The notes under the pieces: generated by a model
The model's database searches: none
What the model was told of the DNA's origin: nothing
What the model saw: the letters and a program-made list of their open reading frames with translations, nothing else
In this document: one piece after another, positions 32,373 through 42,967 of the stretch
How the letters are laid out: each line of letters starts with the position of its first letter
Numbering within the stretch: position 1 is the first letter of the stretch
Position numbers and translations under genes: made by a program
NCBI GenBank assembly: GCA_947175635.1
Contig: CAMWNM010000013.1
Coordinates: 1 to 46,058 of the forward strand
Reading direction: 5' to 3'
DNA: 46,058 nt
Origin: an uncultured Bacteroidales bacterium
Lineage (GTDB): Bacteria; Bacteroidota; Bacteroidia; Bacteroidales; P3

Positions 32373-33932
32373 ATGGAAAAGCAGAAAATAAAGGTGAAAT
32401 TGCGCAGCGGGCGTCTGAATTTCGTCTTGATTTCCATATCGACGGTGATTGTGGCTGTTACGCTTTTCTTTTCGCGGATGATGGTGGAGCAGATCAAGCG
32501 GGAAGAGAAGGTAAGGATCCAGAACTGGGCGATTTCCACCCAGCGCCAGATCAGCATGGCCAACCGGATCCGGAGTATCTTCTCGCAGATGGAAACCGAG
32601 GAGCGCCAATATGCCACGATTTGGACGTACGTGTATGAAAGGGTGTTCAGTCCCGCATCTCCCACCCCAAAGGATTTTGATTTTCTGATGCGTATCATGT
32701 CGAGCAACAGGCGGCCTTTTATCCTCGTGGACCGTTTCGGAAAAATCATAGAATCGCACGATCCGGAAATCAATCTGGCCGAGTATCCTTACTTCAATCA
32801 TGAGATACAGGAACGTTATGCCGCCTATCCGCCCATTATGGTAGATGCGCAGGGAATATTGTACCACCTTTATTTCAAACCCTCCGAAGTCTTTCTCAAT
32901 CTGCAGCATCTGTTTGCCGATCTGGACAACTCCTTCAGCGAGGAATCGGTCAATAGCATGGCCGCCATCACCGTGCCGGTGATTATTACGGACGAAAGCC
33001 AGACGGTGGTGCTCGGTTACTGCAATATAGAGCCAAGCGTATTCTATTCGCAGGAATCGATACGGCAACGGCTCAAAAAGATGCAGGGCGACAACGCCCC
33101 CATCGAGATGCGTGTTCCGGGGATGCACGATACCGTTCTTTATCTTTTCTACGAATCATCGGCTTTCTTGCGCAAGATGCGGGTGTTCACCTTTGCCATC
33201 CTGTTGACTTTGCTGGCTTCCATCGGCGGGGGGCTCATCCTGCTTAACCTTACCAAGAAGGTGGAGCAGAACAGGGAGTGGTGGGGCATGTCGAAGGAAA
33301 CGGCACATCAACTGGGAACACCGCTTTCCTCGCTTCTGGCTTGGGTGGATTTCTACAAAACCAAGGACGGCGAACCCATGGCGATGGAGGATCTGGCGGA
33401 GATAGAGAAGGATGTCAAACGGATTGAATTGGTTACCAACCGTTTTTCCAAGATAGGCTCCGTGCCCGAATTGACGTGGGAGAACGTGGTTCCGGTGGTT
33501 TATAAGACGGTAACCTATCTCAGGGCCCGTACTTCGACCCGCATCGAATACACGGTGAATGTGCCGGAAGATACCGTGATGATGGCCCAGATCAACGCGC
33601 CGCTGATCGAATGGGTCTTGGAAAACCTCTTTAAGAATGCGCTTAACGCGATTCAGGACAATAAGGGGCGAATCACGATAAGTCTTACCGAAACGGCCGA
33701 ACATGTGATGATAGACGTGGAGGATACCGGAAAAGGAATGCCCAAGAGCATGTTCACCAAGATTTTCGAACCGGGCTACACGACCAAGCAGCGCGGTTGG
33801 GGGCTGGGGCTTACCTTGAGCCGGCGGATTGTGGAAAATTATCATAAGGGCAAGATTTTCGTGAAGAGTTCAACGCAATCGGTGGGAACCGTATTCCGTG
33901 TGGTATTGAACAAAGAGTGCCGGAAAAAATGA
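32373..33932 (+). CDS. Membrane sensor histidine kinase
   Basis: A 519-residue kinase with one N-terminal membrane segment (about 16-36), a roughly 230-residue extracytoplasmic sensor, a second segment (about 270-295), and a cytoplasmic kinase core. The H-box is KETAHQLGTPLSSLLAW with His312; the N-box is ENLFKNALNAI; the G boxes are DVEDTGKGMP and RGWGLGLTLSRRIVENY. The QLGTPL type H-box is typical of NtrB/HPK4-like kinases. No receiver gene is adjacent. Its stop overlaps the hemW start (ATGA), so the two are translationally coupled. The signal sensed is unknown. Confidence 0.92.
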   Translation: MEKQKIKVKLRSGRLNFVLISISTVIVAVTLFFSRMMVEQIKREEKVRIQNWAISTQRQISMANRIRSIFSQMETEERQYATIWTYVYERVFSPASPTPKDFDFLMRIMSSNRRPFILVDRFGKIIESHDPEINLAEYPYFNHEIQERYAAYPPIMVDAQGILYHLYFKPSEVFLNLQHLFADLDNSFSEESVNSMAAITVPVIITDESQTVVLGYCNIEPSVFYSQESIRQRLKKMQGDNAPIEMRVPGMHDTVLYLFYESSAFLRKMRVFTFAILLTLLASIGGGLILLNLTKKVEQNREWWGMSKETAHQLGTPLSSLLAWVDFYKTKDGEPMAMEDLAEIEKDVKRIELVTNRFSKIGSVPELTWENVVPVVYKTVTYLRARTSTRIEYTVNVPEDTVMMAQINAPLIEWVLENLFKNALNAIQDNKGRITISLTETAEHVMIDVEDTGKGMPKSMFTKIFEPGYTTKQRGWGLGLTLSRRIVENYHKGKIFVKSSTQSVGTVFRVVLNKECRKK

Positions 33933-35062
33933 AAACGGGCCTCTATACCCATATTCCGTTCTGCCGGAGTAAGTGCAGCTATTGCGCTTTTTATTCGGTG
34001 TCCGGTCGGGAAAACGACTATAGGGATTCCTATCTGCGGGCCCTTCTGCAAGAGGCGGATTATTTCAAGAAACGCTATTCTCCGAACCGCCCGATAGAGA
34101 TAAATACATGGTATGTGGGAGGGGGAACGCCTTCGCTTCTGCCTGTTCCGTTTTATGCAGGATTGTACCGGCATCTGTCGGATTCGATGGATTTCAGCCG
34201 GGTGCGGGAAATTACCTTGGAAGCCAATCCCGAACACCTTACCTTGGCCTATCTGCGCGACCTGTATCTCTATACGCCCGTGCGGCGTCTGAGCATAGGT
34301 GTGCAATCTTTCCGGGACGAGGATTTGCAGCGGCTCAACCGGCACCATAGCGGAAAAGAGGCATTGAGGGCTGTTGAAAATGCGCGAAAGGCCGGTTTTG
34401 AGAATATTACGGTGGATTTGATATACGGATTGCGCGACAAGGAAGAGGCTTCTACCTGGAAAGAAAACCTGAAGACGCTTCAATCCCTTTCTCTTCCACA
34501 TTTCTCGGCCTATGCGCTTACGGTAGAACCCAATACCGTTCTGTTCCGTAAGTTGGCGCAAGGTAAGATCGGCATTGCCGATGAGGCGTTACTGGAAAGA
34601 GAATATTTTCTCTTGCAGGAATTCGCTTCGGAAAACGGCTATGAAGCTTATGAGATTTCCAACTATGCCAAGGAGGGAGCCTATTCGGTGCATAACCGTA
34701 ATTATTGGAGAAATGTTCCCTATATCGGATTGGGTGCATCGGCCCACTCCTATATGGAAAACGAAAGGCATTGGAATGTCAGCGACGTAAGGGCCTATAT
34801 GAAAGATGCCGTGGAAGGGAAGCAATTCGAGCGTTTGACCGAGCAAGACAGCTACCATGAATATATCATGACAGCCTTGCGTACCATGTGGGGGGTGGAA
34901 AAGGAGAAGCTGGAGGCGTTTTCGCCCCGTCTGCAATCGGAGTTCCATCAACGGGCAGAGCGACAGGCGCAGTTGGGAAATCTCGAACGGAAAGGCGACG
35001 CCTGGGTCATTCCTTCCTCCCGGCGGTTGCTCACCGACGGCATCGCCGCCGAATTTTTTTAG
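33929..35062 (+). CDS. hemW: Radical SAM heme chaperone HemW (HemN-like)
   Basis: The 377-residue protein starts at ATG 33929 with the radical-SAM cluster motif Cys12-x3-Cys16-x2-Cys19 in FCRSKCSYCAF. Other family blocks are WYVGGGTPSLL, ITLEANPEHL, RLSIGVQSFRDEDLQRLNR, VDLIYGL and YEAYEISNYA. This lacks the extra features of true HemN and fits HemW, which carries heme to membrane enzymes. The start overlaps the kinase stop by the ATGA arrangement. The GTG 12 nt upstream is possible but less likely. Confidence 0.9.
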   Translation: MKTGLYTHIPFCRSKCSYCAFYSVSGRENDYRDSYLRALLQEADYFKKRYSPNRPIEINTWYVGGGTPSLLPVPFYAGLYRHLSDSMDFSRVREITLEANPEHLTLAYLRDLYLYTPVRRLSIGVQSFRDEDLQRLNRHHSGKEALRAVENARKAGFENITVDLIYGLRDKEEASTWKENLKTLQSLSLPHFSAYALTVEPNTVLFRKLAQGKIGIADEALLEREYFLLQEFASENGYEAYEISNYAKEGAYSVHNRNYWRNVPYIGLGASAHSYMENERHWNVSDVRAYMKDAVEGKQFERLTEQDSYHEYIMTALRTMWGVEKEKLEAFSPRLQSEFHQRAERQAQLGNLERKGDAWVIPSSRRLLTDGIAAEFF

Positions 35063-35071
35063 CGAACGGTT

Positions 35072-36658
35072 ATGAAACGGATCTTGTTGTTGATGTATGG
35101 TCTTATGCTTTGCTTTCCGGGCGGAGCGCAGGAAGATGCGGTGAGAGCCGAACTTCCGGTAGCCGAAGGGGATTCTCCCTTTGAGGTGATAACTTTAGGT
35201 CAGATGGGCGTATTGGTGGTGATGCGGCAGAACGAGATAGCATCGTTCGAGTCGAACCGGCGGGGCGAACAGCCTTGGCGCAGTATCTGGTTCTACGATG
35301 AAAACCTGCGGCAGCGTTGGCGGGCCGATATAGAGGTATCCTCCGCCTATCGCTATCTGGGTCATCGGGCCGAAGCAGACAGCGTGCGCTTTGTGCTTGC
35401 GGCTTTGCCAGAAAAGGCCGATAAAAAAGAGACGCCTGTTTTTCTTGAATTGGCCGTATGTATGGCCGACGGCCGCTACAGATTGAGGGAACATTCTTTG
35501 GAAACGGCCTCTCTCCAAAAGGCTTCGGTTGCCGGGATCCGTCCGGCAGGCCGGTATTGGTATTTTCTGGCGGTGCAGAAATCAGAATATTTCTACGGTA
35601 GGTTCGATGCCGACAACGATACGCTTTACCGCTATCCGATAGCTTCCGCTAAGGATTTTGACTGTTGCGATTGGCAGGCAGACAGTCTGGGAAACGCCTG
35701 CTTCCTGTTCAGGGACGCCAAAGTGGAGTCTCCCGATTTGTTTTATGCCGAATATACGGCCACGGGAGAGGAAAGACATCGTGCCCGGATTCAAACGCCC
35801 CGCAACGATATTCGCCTTACCGATGCCTGTTTGATAAGGACGGGCGAAAACAAAGCCGTGGTGGGGGGAAGCTGGAATCTGGTCAGGGGCAAGCAGACGG
35901 TTTCCCCCTACGACCGGGGTACGGAAACCATGGGGCTGTTCGCCTTGCTGTACGAAGACGGGGAGGTGAGGAATTTCTGGATGCAGGCATATCTGGATTA
36001 TCCTTTTTTGGATACTTTGTTGGGCGGCAAGGAGAAATACCGCTTCACGCAGGCCCGGCAGAAGGCCAACGGACGTGTTATCATGCCCGATTATCTTTGC
36101 CGTCTTTACTTTAAACCTTTCGGGAACGGATTCTCCCTCACCGGCGAAATCTACGACAGGGTAGTTACCACTACCACCGAGGTGTCTTATGATTTTTACG
36201 GTAGGATGATGCCTTATACCCGCGTTAATTTCGACGGATTCCGTTATCAAAACGCCTTTTTTTCGGTATTCGATTCCATGGGCGGAAATATCTGCAATTC
36301 GGTGTTCGATATAGAACACGATGAACTCTACGAAGCGCTTTCCCCTTTTACGGTGGCCGTTGAAAATACCGCCGGAGCGCTTTTATACGGATACATCAAT
36401 AAAGGAAGCGTGTATTACCGCAATACCCATAGCGCGGACGGAATCGGTGCCATACATAGTTTCCGGCTCAGCCCGCTTCTATCAGGGGACAGGATGCAAA
36501 AAACATGGAAAGAGGGATTGTCCGAATGGTATCCCGGATGTATTCTGGCTTACGGCTATCAGCAGATCCTCAATTCCCGCCGTAAGGGCAAGGGCCGCCA
36601 ATCCGTTTTTTATATGAACAAGATAATGGTGGAGGGAAAGGCGGAACGGCCGCAATAG
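35072..36658 (+). CDS. Secreted or periplasmic protein of unknown function
   Basis: A 528-residue protein with a short signal peptide (MKRILLLMYGLMLCFPGGAQ). The rest is beta-rich with repeated aromatic segments such as IWFYDENLRQRWRADI, YWYFLAVQKSEYFYGRFD, TMGLFALLYEDGEVRNFWMQ and FSLTGEIYDRV. The spacing resembles a beta-propeller, but I do not recognise the family. There is no membrane segment after the signal and no T9SS sorting domain. It starts 9 nt after hemW and is probably cotranscribed with hemW and the kinase. Confidence 0.75.
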   Translation: MKRILLLMYGLMLCFPGGAQEDAVRAELPVAEGDSPFEVITLGQMGVLVVMRQNEIASFESNRRGEQPWRSIWFYDENLRQRWRADIEVSSAYRYLGHRAEADSVRFVLAALPEKADKKETPVFLELAVCMADGRYRLREHSLETASLQKASVAGIRPAGRYWYFLAVQKSEYFYGRFDADNDTLYRYPIASAKDFDCCDWQADSLGNACFLFRDAKVESPDLFYAEYTATGEERHRARIQTPRNDIRLTDACLIRTGENKAVVGGSWNLVRGKQTVSPYDRGTETMGLFALLYEDGEVRNFWMQAYLDYPFLDTLLGGKEKYRFTQARQKANGRVIMPDYLCRLYFKPFGNGFSLTGEIYDRVVTTTTEVSYDFYGRMMPYTRVNFDGFRYQNAFFSVFDSMGGNICNSVFDIEHDELYEALSPFTVAVENTAGALLYGYINKGSVYYRNTHSADGIGAIHSFRLSPLLSGDRMQKTWKEGLSEWYPGCILAYGYQQILNSRRKGKGRQSVFYMNKIMVEGKAERPQ

Positions 36659-36666
36659 ATCCGGTT

Positions 36667-36903
36667 CTAAAAAATCGCGATCCGGCAGGTGTTCTCGGCC
36701 ATGCTGAAAATACCGCCTTCTATATCCACCTTTTTTTCTTGCCCTCCGGCATCCACCACCCTTACGGTGCCTTTTTTCAGCAAAGCGATGAGGGGGGCGT
36801 GGTTCTCCAATACTTCAAACCAACCGTCCGTGCCGGGGAGTTGTATCAGGCTGGCTTCGCTTTCAAAAATCGTATGGTCGGGATCGGCAATGATAAGTTG
36901 CAT
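36667..36903 (-). CDS. atpC: ATP synthase F1 epsilon subunit (short form)
   Basis: A 78-residue protein with the epsilon N-terminal beta-sandwich pattern: MQLIIADPDHTIFESEASLIQ-type start, PGTDGWFEVLENHAPLIALL and GGIFSMAENTCRIA. It stops there and has no C-terminal two-helix domain, which in longer epsilons (about 135 residues) inhibits ATP hydrolysis. Short epsilons are, from memory, usual in Bacteroidota. It lies 12 nt after atpD. It converges on the secreted-protein gene, with only 8 nt between the two genes. Confidence 0.92.
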   Translation of the reverse strand: MQLIIADPDHTIFESEASLIQLPGTDGWFEVLENHAPLIALLKKGTVRVVDAGGQEKKVDIEGGIFSMAENTCRIAIF

Positions 36904-36915
36904 AGGGCGTATGGA

Positions 36916-38686
<1,771 letters not shown>

Positions 38687-38770
38687 GGGGATGAAGTTTA
38701 GCTTGTCCTATTTATGCCGCGCGCTCTAAGGCATCTGCGCATGCGCGCACCCCGCATAGGCGGCAACGGG

Positions 38771-38778
38771 CAAAGATA
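38771..38778 (-). promoter_or_regulatory. -7 element for the lipoprotein-atpD-atpC transcript
   Basis: On the minus strand this reads TATCTTTG, an exact TAnnTTTG match about 85 nt before the small lipoprotein ATG. No -33 TTTG is seen at the usual distance. Confidence 0.45.
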
Positions 38779-38829
38779 ATGAAAAATTTCTTGTTTTCTG
38801 CGCCGATAGCGTATTCAAAATAAAAACAC

Positions 38830-38837
38830 TACTTTTG
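38830..38837 (+). promoter_or_regulatory. -7 element of the glutamine synthetase gene
   Basis: TACTTTTG matches TAnnTTTG exactly, about 100 nt upstream of the ATG. The -33 region lacks TTTG, which suggests dependence on an activator or a different sigma factor. The leader is GC-rich; GTCGC at 38846-38850 can close a stem with GCGAC at 38893-38897. Confidence 0.5.
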
Positions 38838-38937
38838 TGTCCCTTGTCGCGGCGGGATGCCCACGGCACGTACGGGCTTTCCGGCTAAGGCGGCGACGGT
38901 TGACAGGAATAGCATACAAACATAAAAAGTGACTGAT

Positions 38938-40434
38938 ATGAGCATTGCCATGAATCCGCACCCCTTGGTGCAGTTCCTTCAGAAGCCTGCTTCTGAGTTC
39001 ACCAAAGAAGACATTCTTCGTTATATCGAAGAAAATCGGATTGAGATGATCAATTTCCGCTATGTGGCGGGCGACGGTCGTCTGAAGACCCTCAATTTTG
39101 TGGTCAACGATCTGGAGTATGTAAAAACGATTCTTGCTTGCGGAGAGCGTGTGGACGGGTCCAGCCTCTTCAAGAACCTGGATGCGGGCGCGAGCGACCT
39201 GTATGTGATCCCCCGTTACAGAACGGCCTATATCAATCCGTTCGCCGAAATCCCCACCTTGGATATTCTCTGCTCCTACTACGACAAGGACGGTAATCCT
39301 TTCGAAAGCGATCCGGCTTACGTGATGCGTCGTGCCGGAGAGGTGATGCAGGAAAAGACGGGTTTTGAATTCTATTGCATGGGCGAATTGGAATACTACG
39401 TTATCGGCCCCGAGGATTCGCTCTTCAAGGCCGATGACCAAAGGGGCTATCACGAGTCCTCCCCCTATACCAAGTTCGAATCTTTCCGCAAGGATGCCAT
39501 GCTGGCCATGGCTTCCTGCGGTTGCCGCATCAAATACGGTCATTCCGAAGTGGGTAACTTCAGCATGGACGGAAAGAACTACGAACAGAACGAAATTGAG
39601 TTTCTGCCCTGTCCGCTGGAAGATGCCGCCGACCAGTTGATCATCGGTCAATGGATTTTACGTACCATGGCCTATGAACATGGCCTTTTGGTGACTTTCT
39701 CGCCCAAAATCACAGTGGGCAAGGCCGGTAGCGGCATGCATATCCATACGGCCATTATGAAAGACGGCAAAAACCAGATGCTCGATGCCGGCCGCAAGCT
39801 TTCCGACACGGCCAAGCACGCCATTGCCGGCTATCTCGACTGCGCCGCCTCCCTGACGGCTTTCGGCAATACCAATCCCATGTCGTATTTCCGTCTGGTT
39901 CCCCATCAGGAGGCCCCGACCAATATCTGCTGGGGCGACCGCAACCGCTCGGCATTGGTACGCGTGCCGCTGGGTTGGGAAACCGACAGGAACATGGCCG
40001 TGAACGCCAATCCGCTCGAGGCCAAGGTGGCGCCGGTGTATGCCAACAAGCAGACGGCCGAATTCCGCGCCCCCGACGGTTCGGCCAATGTATATCTGCT
40101 GATTGCCGGTCTTTGCGTGGCCGCCCGTCATGGTTTTGAAATGGAAAACGCCCTTCAGTTCGCCGCCGACAACTATGTTGACGTGAACATATTCAGCGAT
40201 GAAAACAAGGAAAAGGCCAAGAAATACCGTCAACTTCCCGTTTGCTGCGAAGACTCGGCCGATTGCCTGGCCGAGAAGCGTGAGGTTTACGAAAAGTACG
40301 GTGTTTTCAGCAAGGGTCTTATCGACGGCATCATCAAGATGCTCAAGGATTATAAAGACAAGAACCTGCGTGAGGAAGTGGCCCGGAAACCCGAAAAGAT
40401 GATGGAACTGGTGGAACGCTTCATGCACTGCTGA
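38938..40434 (+). CDS. glnA: Glutamine synthetase (GSI-type, GlnA)
   Basis: Forms glutamine from glutamate, ammonia and ATP. About 498 residues with the N-terminal beta-grasp (MINFRYVAGDGRLKTLNFVV, VDGSSL) and the catalytic domain: GELEYYVIGPE, GHSEVGNFSMDGKNYEQNEIE (split in parts), GSGMHIHTAIMKDGKN, the FGNTNPMSYFRLVPHQEAPT region and the C-terminal TAEFRAPDGSANVYL. The NLYDLP adenylylation motif of enterobacterial GlnA is not seen. ATG 38938 is chosen; ATG 38950 and GTG 38929 are alternatives. The gene is monocistronic, ending at a strong terminator. Confidence 0.93.
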   Translation: MSIAMNPHPLVQFLQKPASEFTKEDILRYIEENRIEMINFRYVAGDGRLKTLNFVVNDLEYVKTILACGERVDGSSLFKNLDAGASDLYVIPRYRTAYINPFAEIPTLDILCSYYDKDGNPFESDPAYVMRRAGEVMQEKTGFEFYCMGELEYYVIGPEDSLFKADDQRGYHESSPYTKFESFRKDAMLAMASCGCRIKYGHSEVGNFSMDGKNYEQNEIEFLPCPLEDAADQLIIGQWILRTMAYEHGLLVTFSPKITVGKAGSGMHIHTAIMKDGKNQMLDAGRKLSDTAKHAIAGYLDCAASLTAFGNTNPMSYFRLVPHQEAPTNICWGDRNRSALVRVPLGWETDRNMAVNANPLEAKVAPVYANKQTAEFRAPDGSANVYLLIAGLCVAARHGFEMENALQFAADNYVDVNIFSDENKEKAKKYRQLPVCCEDSADCLAEKREVYEKYGVFSKGLIDGIIKMLKDYKDKNLREEVARKPEKMMELVERFMHC

Positions 40435-40455
40435 GCTGTTTTTTTCACCTTTTAT

Positions 40456-40494
40456 AAAAATCCGGACGGCGTTCGCTGTCCGGATTTTTTATTT
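40456..40494 (+). terminator. Intrinsic terminator after glutamine synthetase
   Basis: AAAAATCCGGAC (40456-40467) pairs perfectly with GTCCGGATTTTT (40478-40489) around a 10-nt loop, followed by further T's. The A-rich left flank could also stop minus-strand transcription. Confidence 0.9.
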
Positions 40495-40506
40495 TGCGCG
40501 AATTGC

Positions 40507-40514
40507 TAATTTTG
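40507..40514 (+). promoter_or_regulatory. -7 element of the flippase gene
   Basis: TAATTTTG matches TAnnTTTG exactly. A transcript from it would begin near 40520, which makes the GTG at 40522 nearly leaderless and favours the ATG at 40549 as the start. Confidence 0.45.
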
Positions 40515-40548
40515 TTCCCCGGTGGAAGTCCGTCCAATTTTTTTTTTG

Positions 40549-41880
40549 ATGCAGCTGAAAGGATTAAGGCAGATAGGCAAATCGGAGATAGTGCGCAATG
40601 TGGCCACATTGAGCGTGGGCAGTGTGGTGTCGCAGTTGATTCCCGTGTTGATGTCTTTTGTGTTGGCCCGGCTCTACGCACCTCAAGATTATGGCGATTT
40701 GGGCGTGTTTGTCAATTGTGCGGGGATTTTGACTGTTTTTTCCTGTGGTCGCTATGAATATGCCATTGTCCGTCCCCAAAGGGAGGTGGATGCCCTCAAT
40801 CTGATGGCGCTGTCGGGCATGATTGCGGTGGGGGTGAGTCTGCTCACCTTTGCGGTGTTCGCGGTCGGAACGGCTCTGAAGGTGGCGCCTCTGGCGCAGT
40901 TTCCCTGTAAATACGGTTTGCCGCTTGTGTTGCTGTTTATGGCGGTTTTCCAGATTTTGGGCAATTATGCCAACCGTTGTGAGAAATACAGGATATTGAC
41001 CGCCTCCAATATCGTGCGCAGTGTTGTACAGGCTCTCACGCGCTTGGGCCTTGGGGTGTTGCAGGTGGGAACGGGGCTGATAACCGGCTGCATGGCTGGC
41101 TGGGCGGGCGGCTGTGCGGTTTATGCCGCGCAAGCCCGGCTTTCGGGTGCGGTACGGCGATGCTTTTCCTGGAAGCGAATCGGAGAATTGGCGGTCCGAT
41201 ACAAGGATTTTCCCCGATACCTTATGACAGGCAATCTCCTGAGCGCCCTTTCCAATAATCTTCCGGTGCTGATCCTGGCCGCTTTCTATTCCAAGGAATC
41301 CATCGGCTATTTTTCGATGGCCCTTGCGGTTCTGTATCTTCCTGTGATGTATGTGGGCGTTGCCATCGGACAGGTATTCTATAAGAAGGCTTCTGCCTGG
41401 CAGATCGAATCCACCAACCGGCTTGCCGGCCGGTTCTTTTTGTTTTCGGCGGTTTTGGCCATCCTGATGTTTTCGGTGCTGTTGGCCGGCGGACCTTCCA
41501 TGTTTCGCTTCCTGCTGGGGGAACATTGGGGCACGGTAGGGTTATATTCCATTTATCTCAGCCCTTGGCTTATGTTGGTGTTCTGTATTTTGCCCTTAGG
41601 TTGGATATTCGACGCGAGAGACAGGCAGAAAACGGAGATGGGCTTGAAGCTGCTGTCTTTTATAGTGCGGATTGCGGTGGTGCTGGCGGGCAGTTACTGC
41701 GGCCTTTCGTTTGCGGCGGTGCTGTTGCTTTACAGTGCAAGCGGCGTCGGGCTGTGTTTGCTGGAGGGATATTTCATCTACAAGACGTTGCAGATGAAAG
41801 CGGACGTGCGGCAAAAAACGATTTTCTTCGTTTGTCTGGCTGCGGTGTTGGCTGTTTGGGTATTCCGTGTCTGCCGGTGA
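40549..41880 (+). CDS. Polysaccharide/oligosaccharide flippase (MOP superfamily, Wzx-like)
   Basis: A 443-residue polytopic protein with about 12 membrane segments. The start region VATLSVGSVVSQLIPVLMSF and LARLYAPQDYGDLGVFVNCA is typical of lipid-linked oligosaccharide flippases, with ARLYxPxDYG as the hallmark. It would move a lipid-linked glycan across the inner membrane. No glycosyltransferases are adjacent, so it is separate from any visible polysaccharide cluster. The start is the ATG at 40549; the GTG at 40522 lies immediately at the predicted transcript start. Confidence 0.85.
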   Translation: MQLKGLRQIGKSEIVRNVATLSVGSVVSQLIPVLMSFVLARLYAPQDYGDLGVFVNCAGILTVFSCGRYEYAIVRPQREVDALNLMALSGMIAVGVSLLTFAVFAVGTALKVAPLAQFPCKYGLPLVLLFMAVFQILGNYANRCEKYRILTASNIVRSVVQALTRLGLGVLQVGTGLITGCMAGWAGGCAVYAAQARLSGAVRRCFSWKRIGELAVRYKDFPRYLMTGNLLSALSNNLPVLILAAFYSKESIGYFSMALAVLYLPVMYVGVAIGQVFYKKASAWQIESTNRLAGRFFLFSAVLAILMFSVLLAGGPSMFRFLLGEHWGTVGLYSIYLSPWLMLVFCILPLGWIFDARDRQKTEMGLKLLSFIVRIAVVLAGSYCGLSFAAVLLLYSASGVGLCLLEGYFIYKTLQMKADVRQKTIFFVCLAAVLAVWVFRVCR

Positions 41881-42022
41881 GTCTTTACATTTTGTAATAA
41901 ATCCAGCCGGACTGCACTCTATTATACAACAAAATCATGTGTCGGCATACAGGGGATAAAAAATAGTTTTACCTTTACCGGACGTAATGCAGATACGTGT
42001 ACAGAATTACAATATTTAAGTC

Positions 42023-42967
42023 ATGGCAATGAATTATTTGCTCGAAACCCAAGCGGTGGTGAAACGTTACGGGACGTTTACCGCGCTTGACCATGTTTCG
42101 ATCGGGGTGCCCGAAGGCAGCATCTTCGGATTGCTCGGCCCCAACGGTGCGGGTAAAACCACGCTGATCCGAATCATCAACCAGATTACAGCCCCCGATG
42201 AAGGCACGGTGCTGCTCAAAGGCGAAAAACTGAGCCGGAAGCATATCTATCAAGTGGGATACCTGCCCGAGGAGAGGGGCCTTTACCGCAATATGAAAGT
42301 GGGCGATCAGGCCGTTTATCTGGCACAGCTGAAAGGCTTGAGCCGTTTGGAGGCGACCAGACGTCTCCACGAGTGGTTTGAAAAGTTCGGAATCGATTCG
42401 TGGTGGAACAAGAAAGTGTCCGAGCTTTCCAAAGGTATGCAGCAAAAGATACAGTTTGTGGTAACGGTGCTTCATAGGCCGAGTCTGTTGATTTTCGACG
42501 AACCTTTCAGCGGTTTCGATCCCATCAATGCCCAGCTGCTCAAGGAAGAGATACTGAACCTGCGCAAAGAGGGCGCCACGGTGATTTTTTCCACCCACAA
42601 CATGGCTTCGGTAGAAGAAATCTGCGATGAGATAGCCCTGATCAATCATTCCAAAAAGATTCTGGACGGCAAGGTGGAAGACATCCGCCGCCGGTTCAGC
42701 GGCAACGTCTATCAGCTGTTGCTTAGAACCGAGGAGGAACGGGTGGAAAGGCTGCGTTCGGAAGTGGATGTGCTTGAATGCAACCGCAGGGATATGCCCG
42801 GATTCTTCGATTTGAAAATTAAAGTGAAAGAAGGGGCTGAGGAAGGCAACGCGCTTTTACGCACCTTGCTGGATTATGGCGAAGTGAAAGACTTTTCCGA
42901 GAAGTTGCCGAGTATGAACGATATCTTTATTCAAACCGTTAAAAAGTCAGAAGAAAATGAAAAATAA
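42023..42967 (+). CDS. ABC transporter ATP-binding protein (NatA/YhaQ type)
   Basis: A 314-residue ATPase: Walker A GPNGAGKT at 39-46, Q-loop region YLPEERGLY, signature ELSKGMQQK (a Lys-Gly-Met variant of LSGGQ), Walker B LLIFDEPFSGFDP and H-loop FSTHNM. The C-terminal 90 residues resemble the DUF4162-like tail of drug or sodium exporters of this group. It overlaps the permease gene by 11 nt, so both are coupled. A TACCTTTA site at 41970-41977 is a weak promoter candidate. Confidence 0.93.
   Translation: MAMNYLLETQAVVKRYGTFTALDHVSIGVPEGSIFGLLGPNGAGKTTLIRIINQITAPDEGTVLLKGEKLSRKHIYQVGYLPEERGLYRNMKVGDQAVYLAQLKGLSRLEATRRLHEWFEKFGIDSWWNKKVSELSKGMQQKIQFVVTVLHRPSLLIFDEPFSGFDPINAQLLKEEILNLRKEGATVIFSTHNMASVEEICDEIALINHSKKILDGKVEDIRRRFSGNVYQLLLRTEEERVERLRSEVDVLECNRRDMPGFFDLKIKVKEGAEEGNALLRTLLDYGEVKDFSEKLPSMNDIFIQTVKKSEENEK

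Noticed and set aside
32357..32638. 93-codon + strand frame overlapping the kinase start
   Set aside because: Out-of-frame shadow of the histidine kinase N-terminus with no independent features.
41965..41985. Resemblance of TACCTTTACCGGAC before the ABC gene to the 76-bp repeat core
   Set aside because: Only one short half-site with an insertion and no hairpin partner; a weak -7 element explains it as well.
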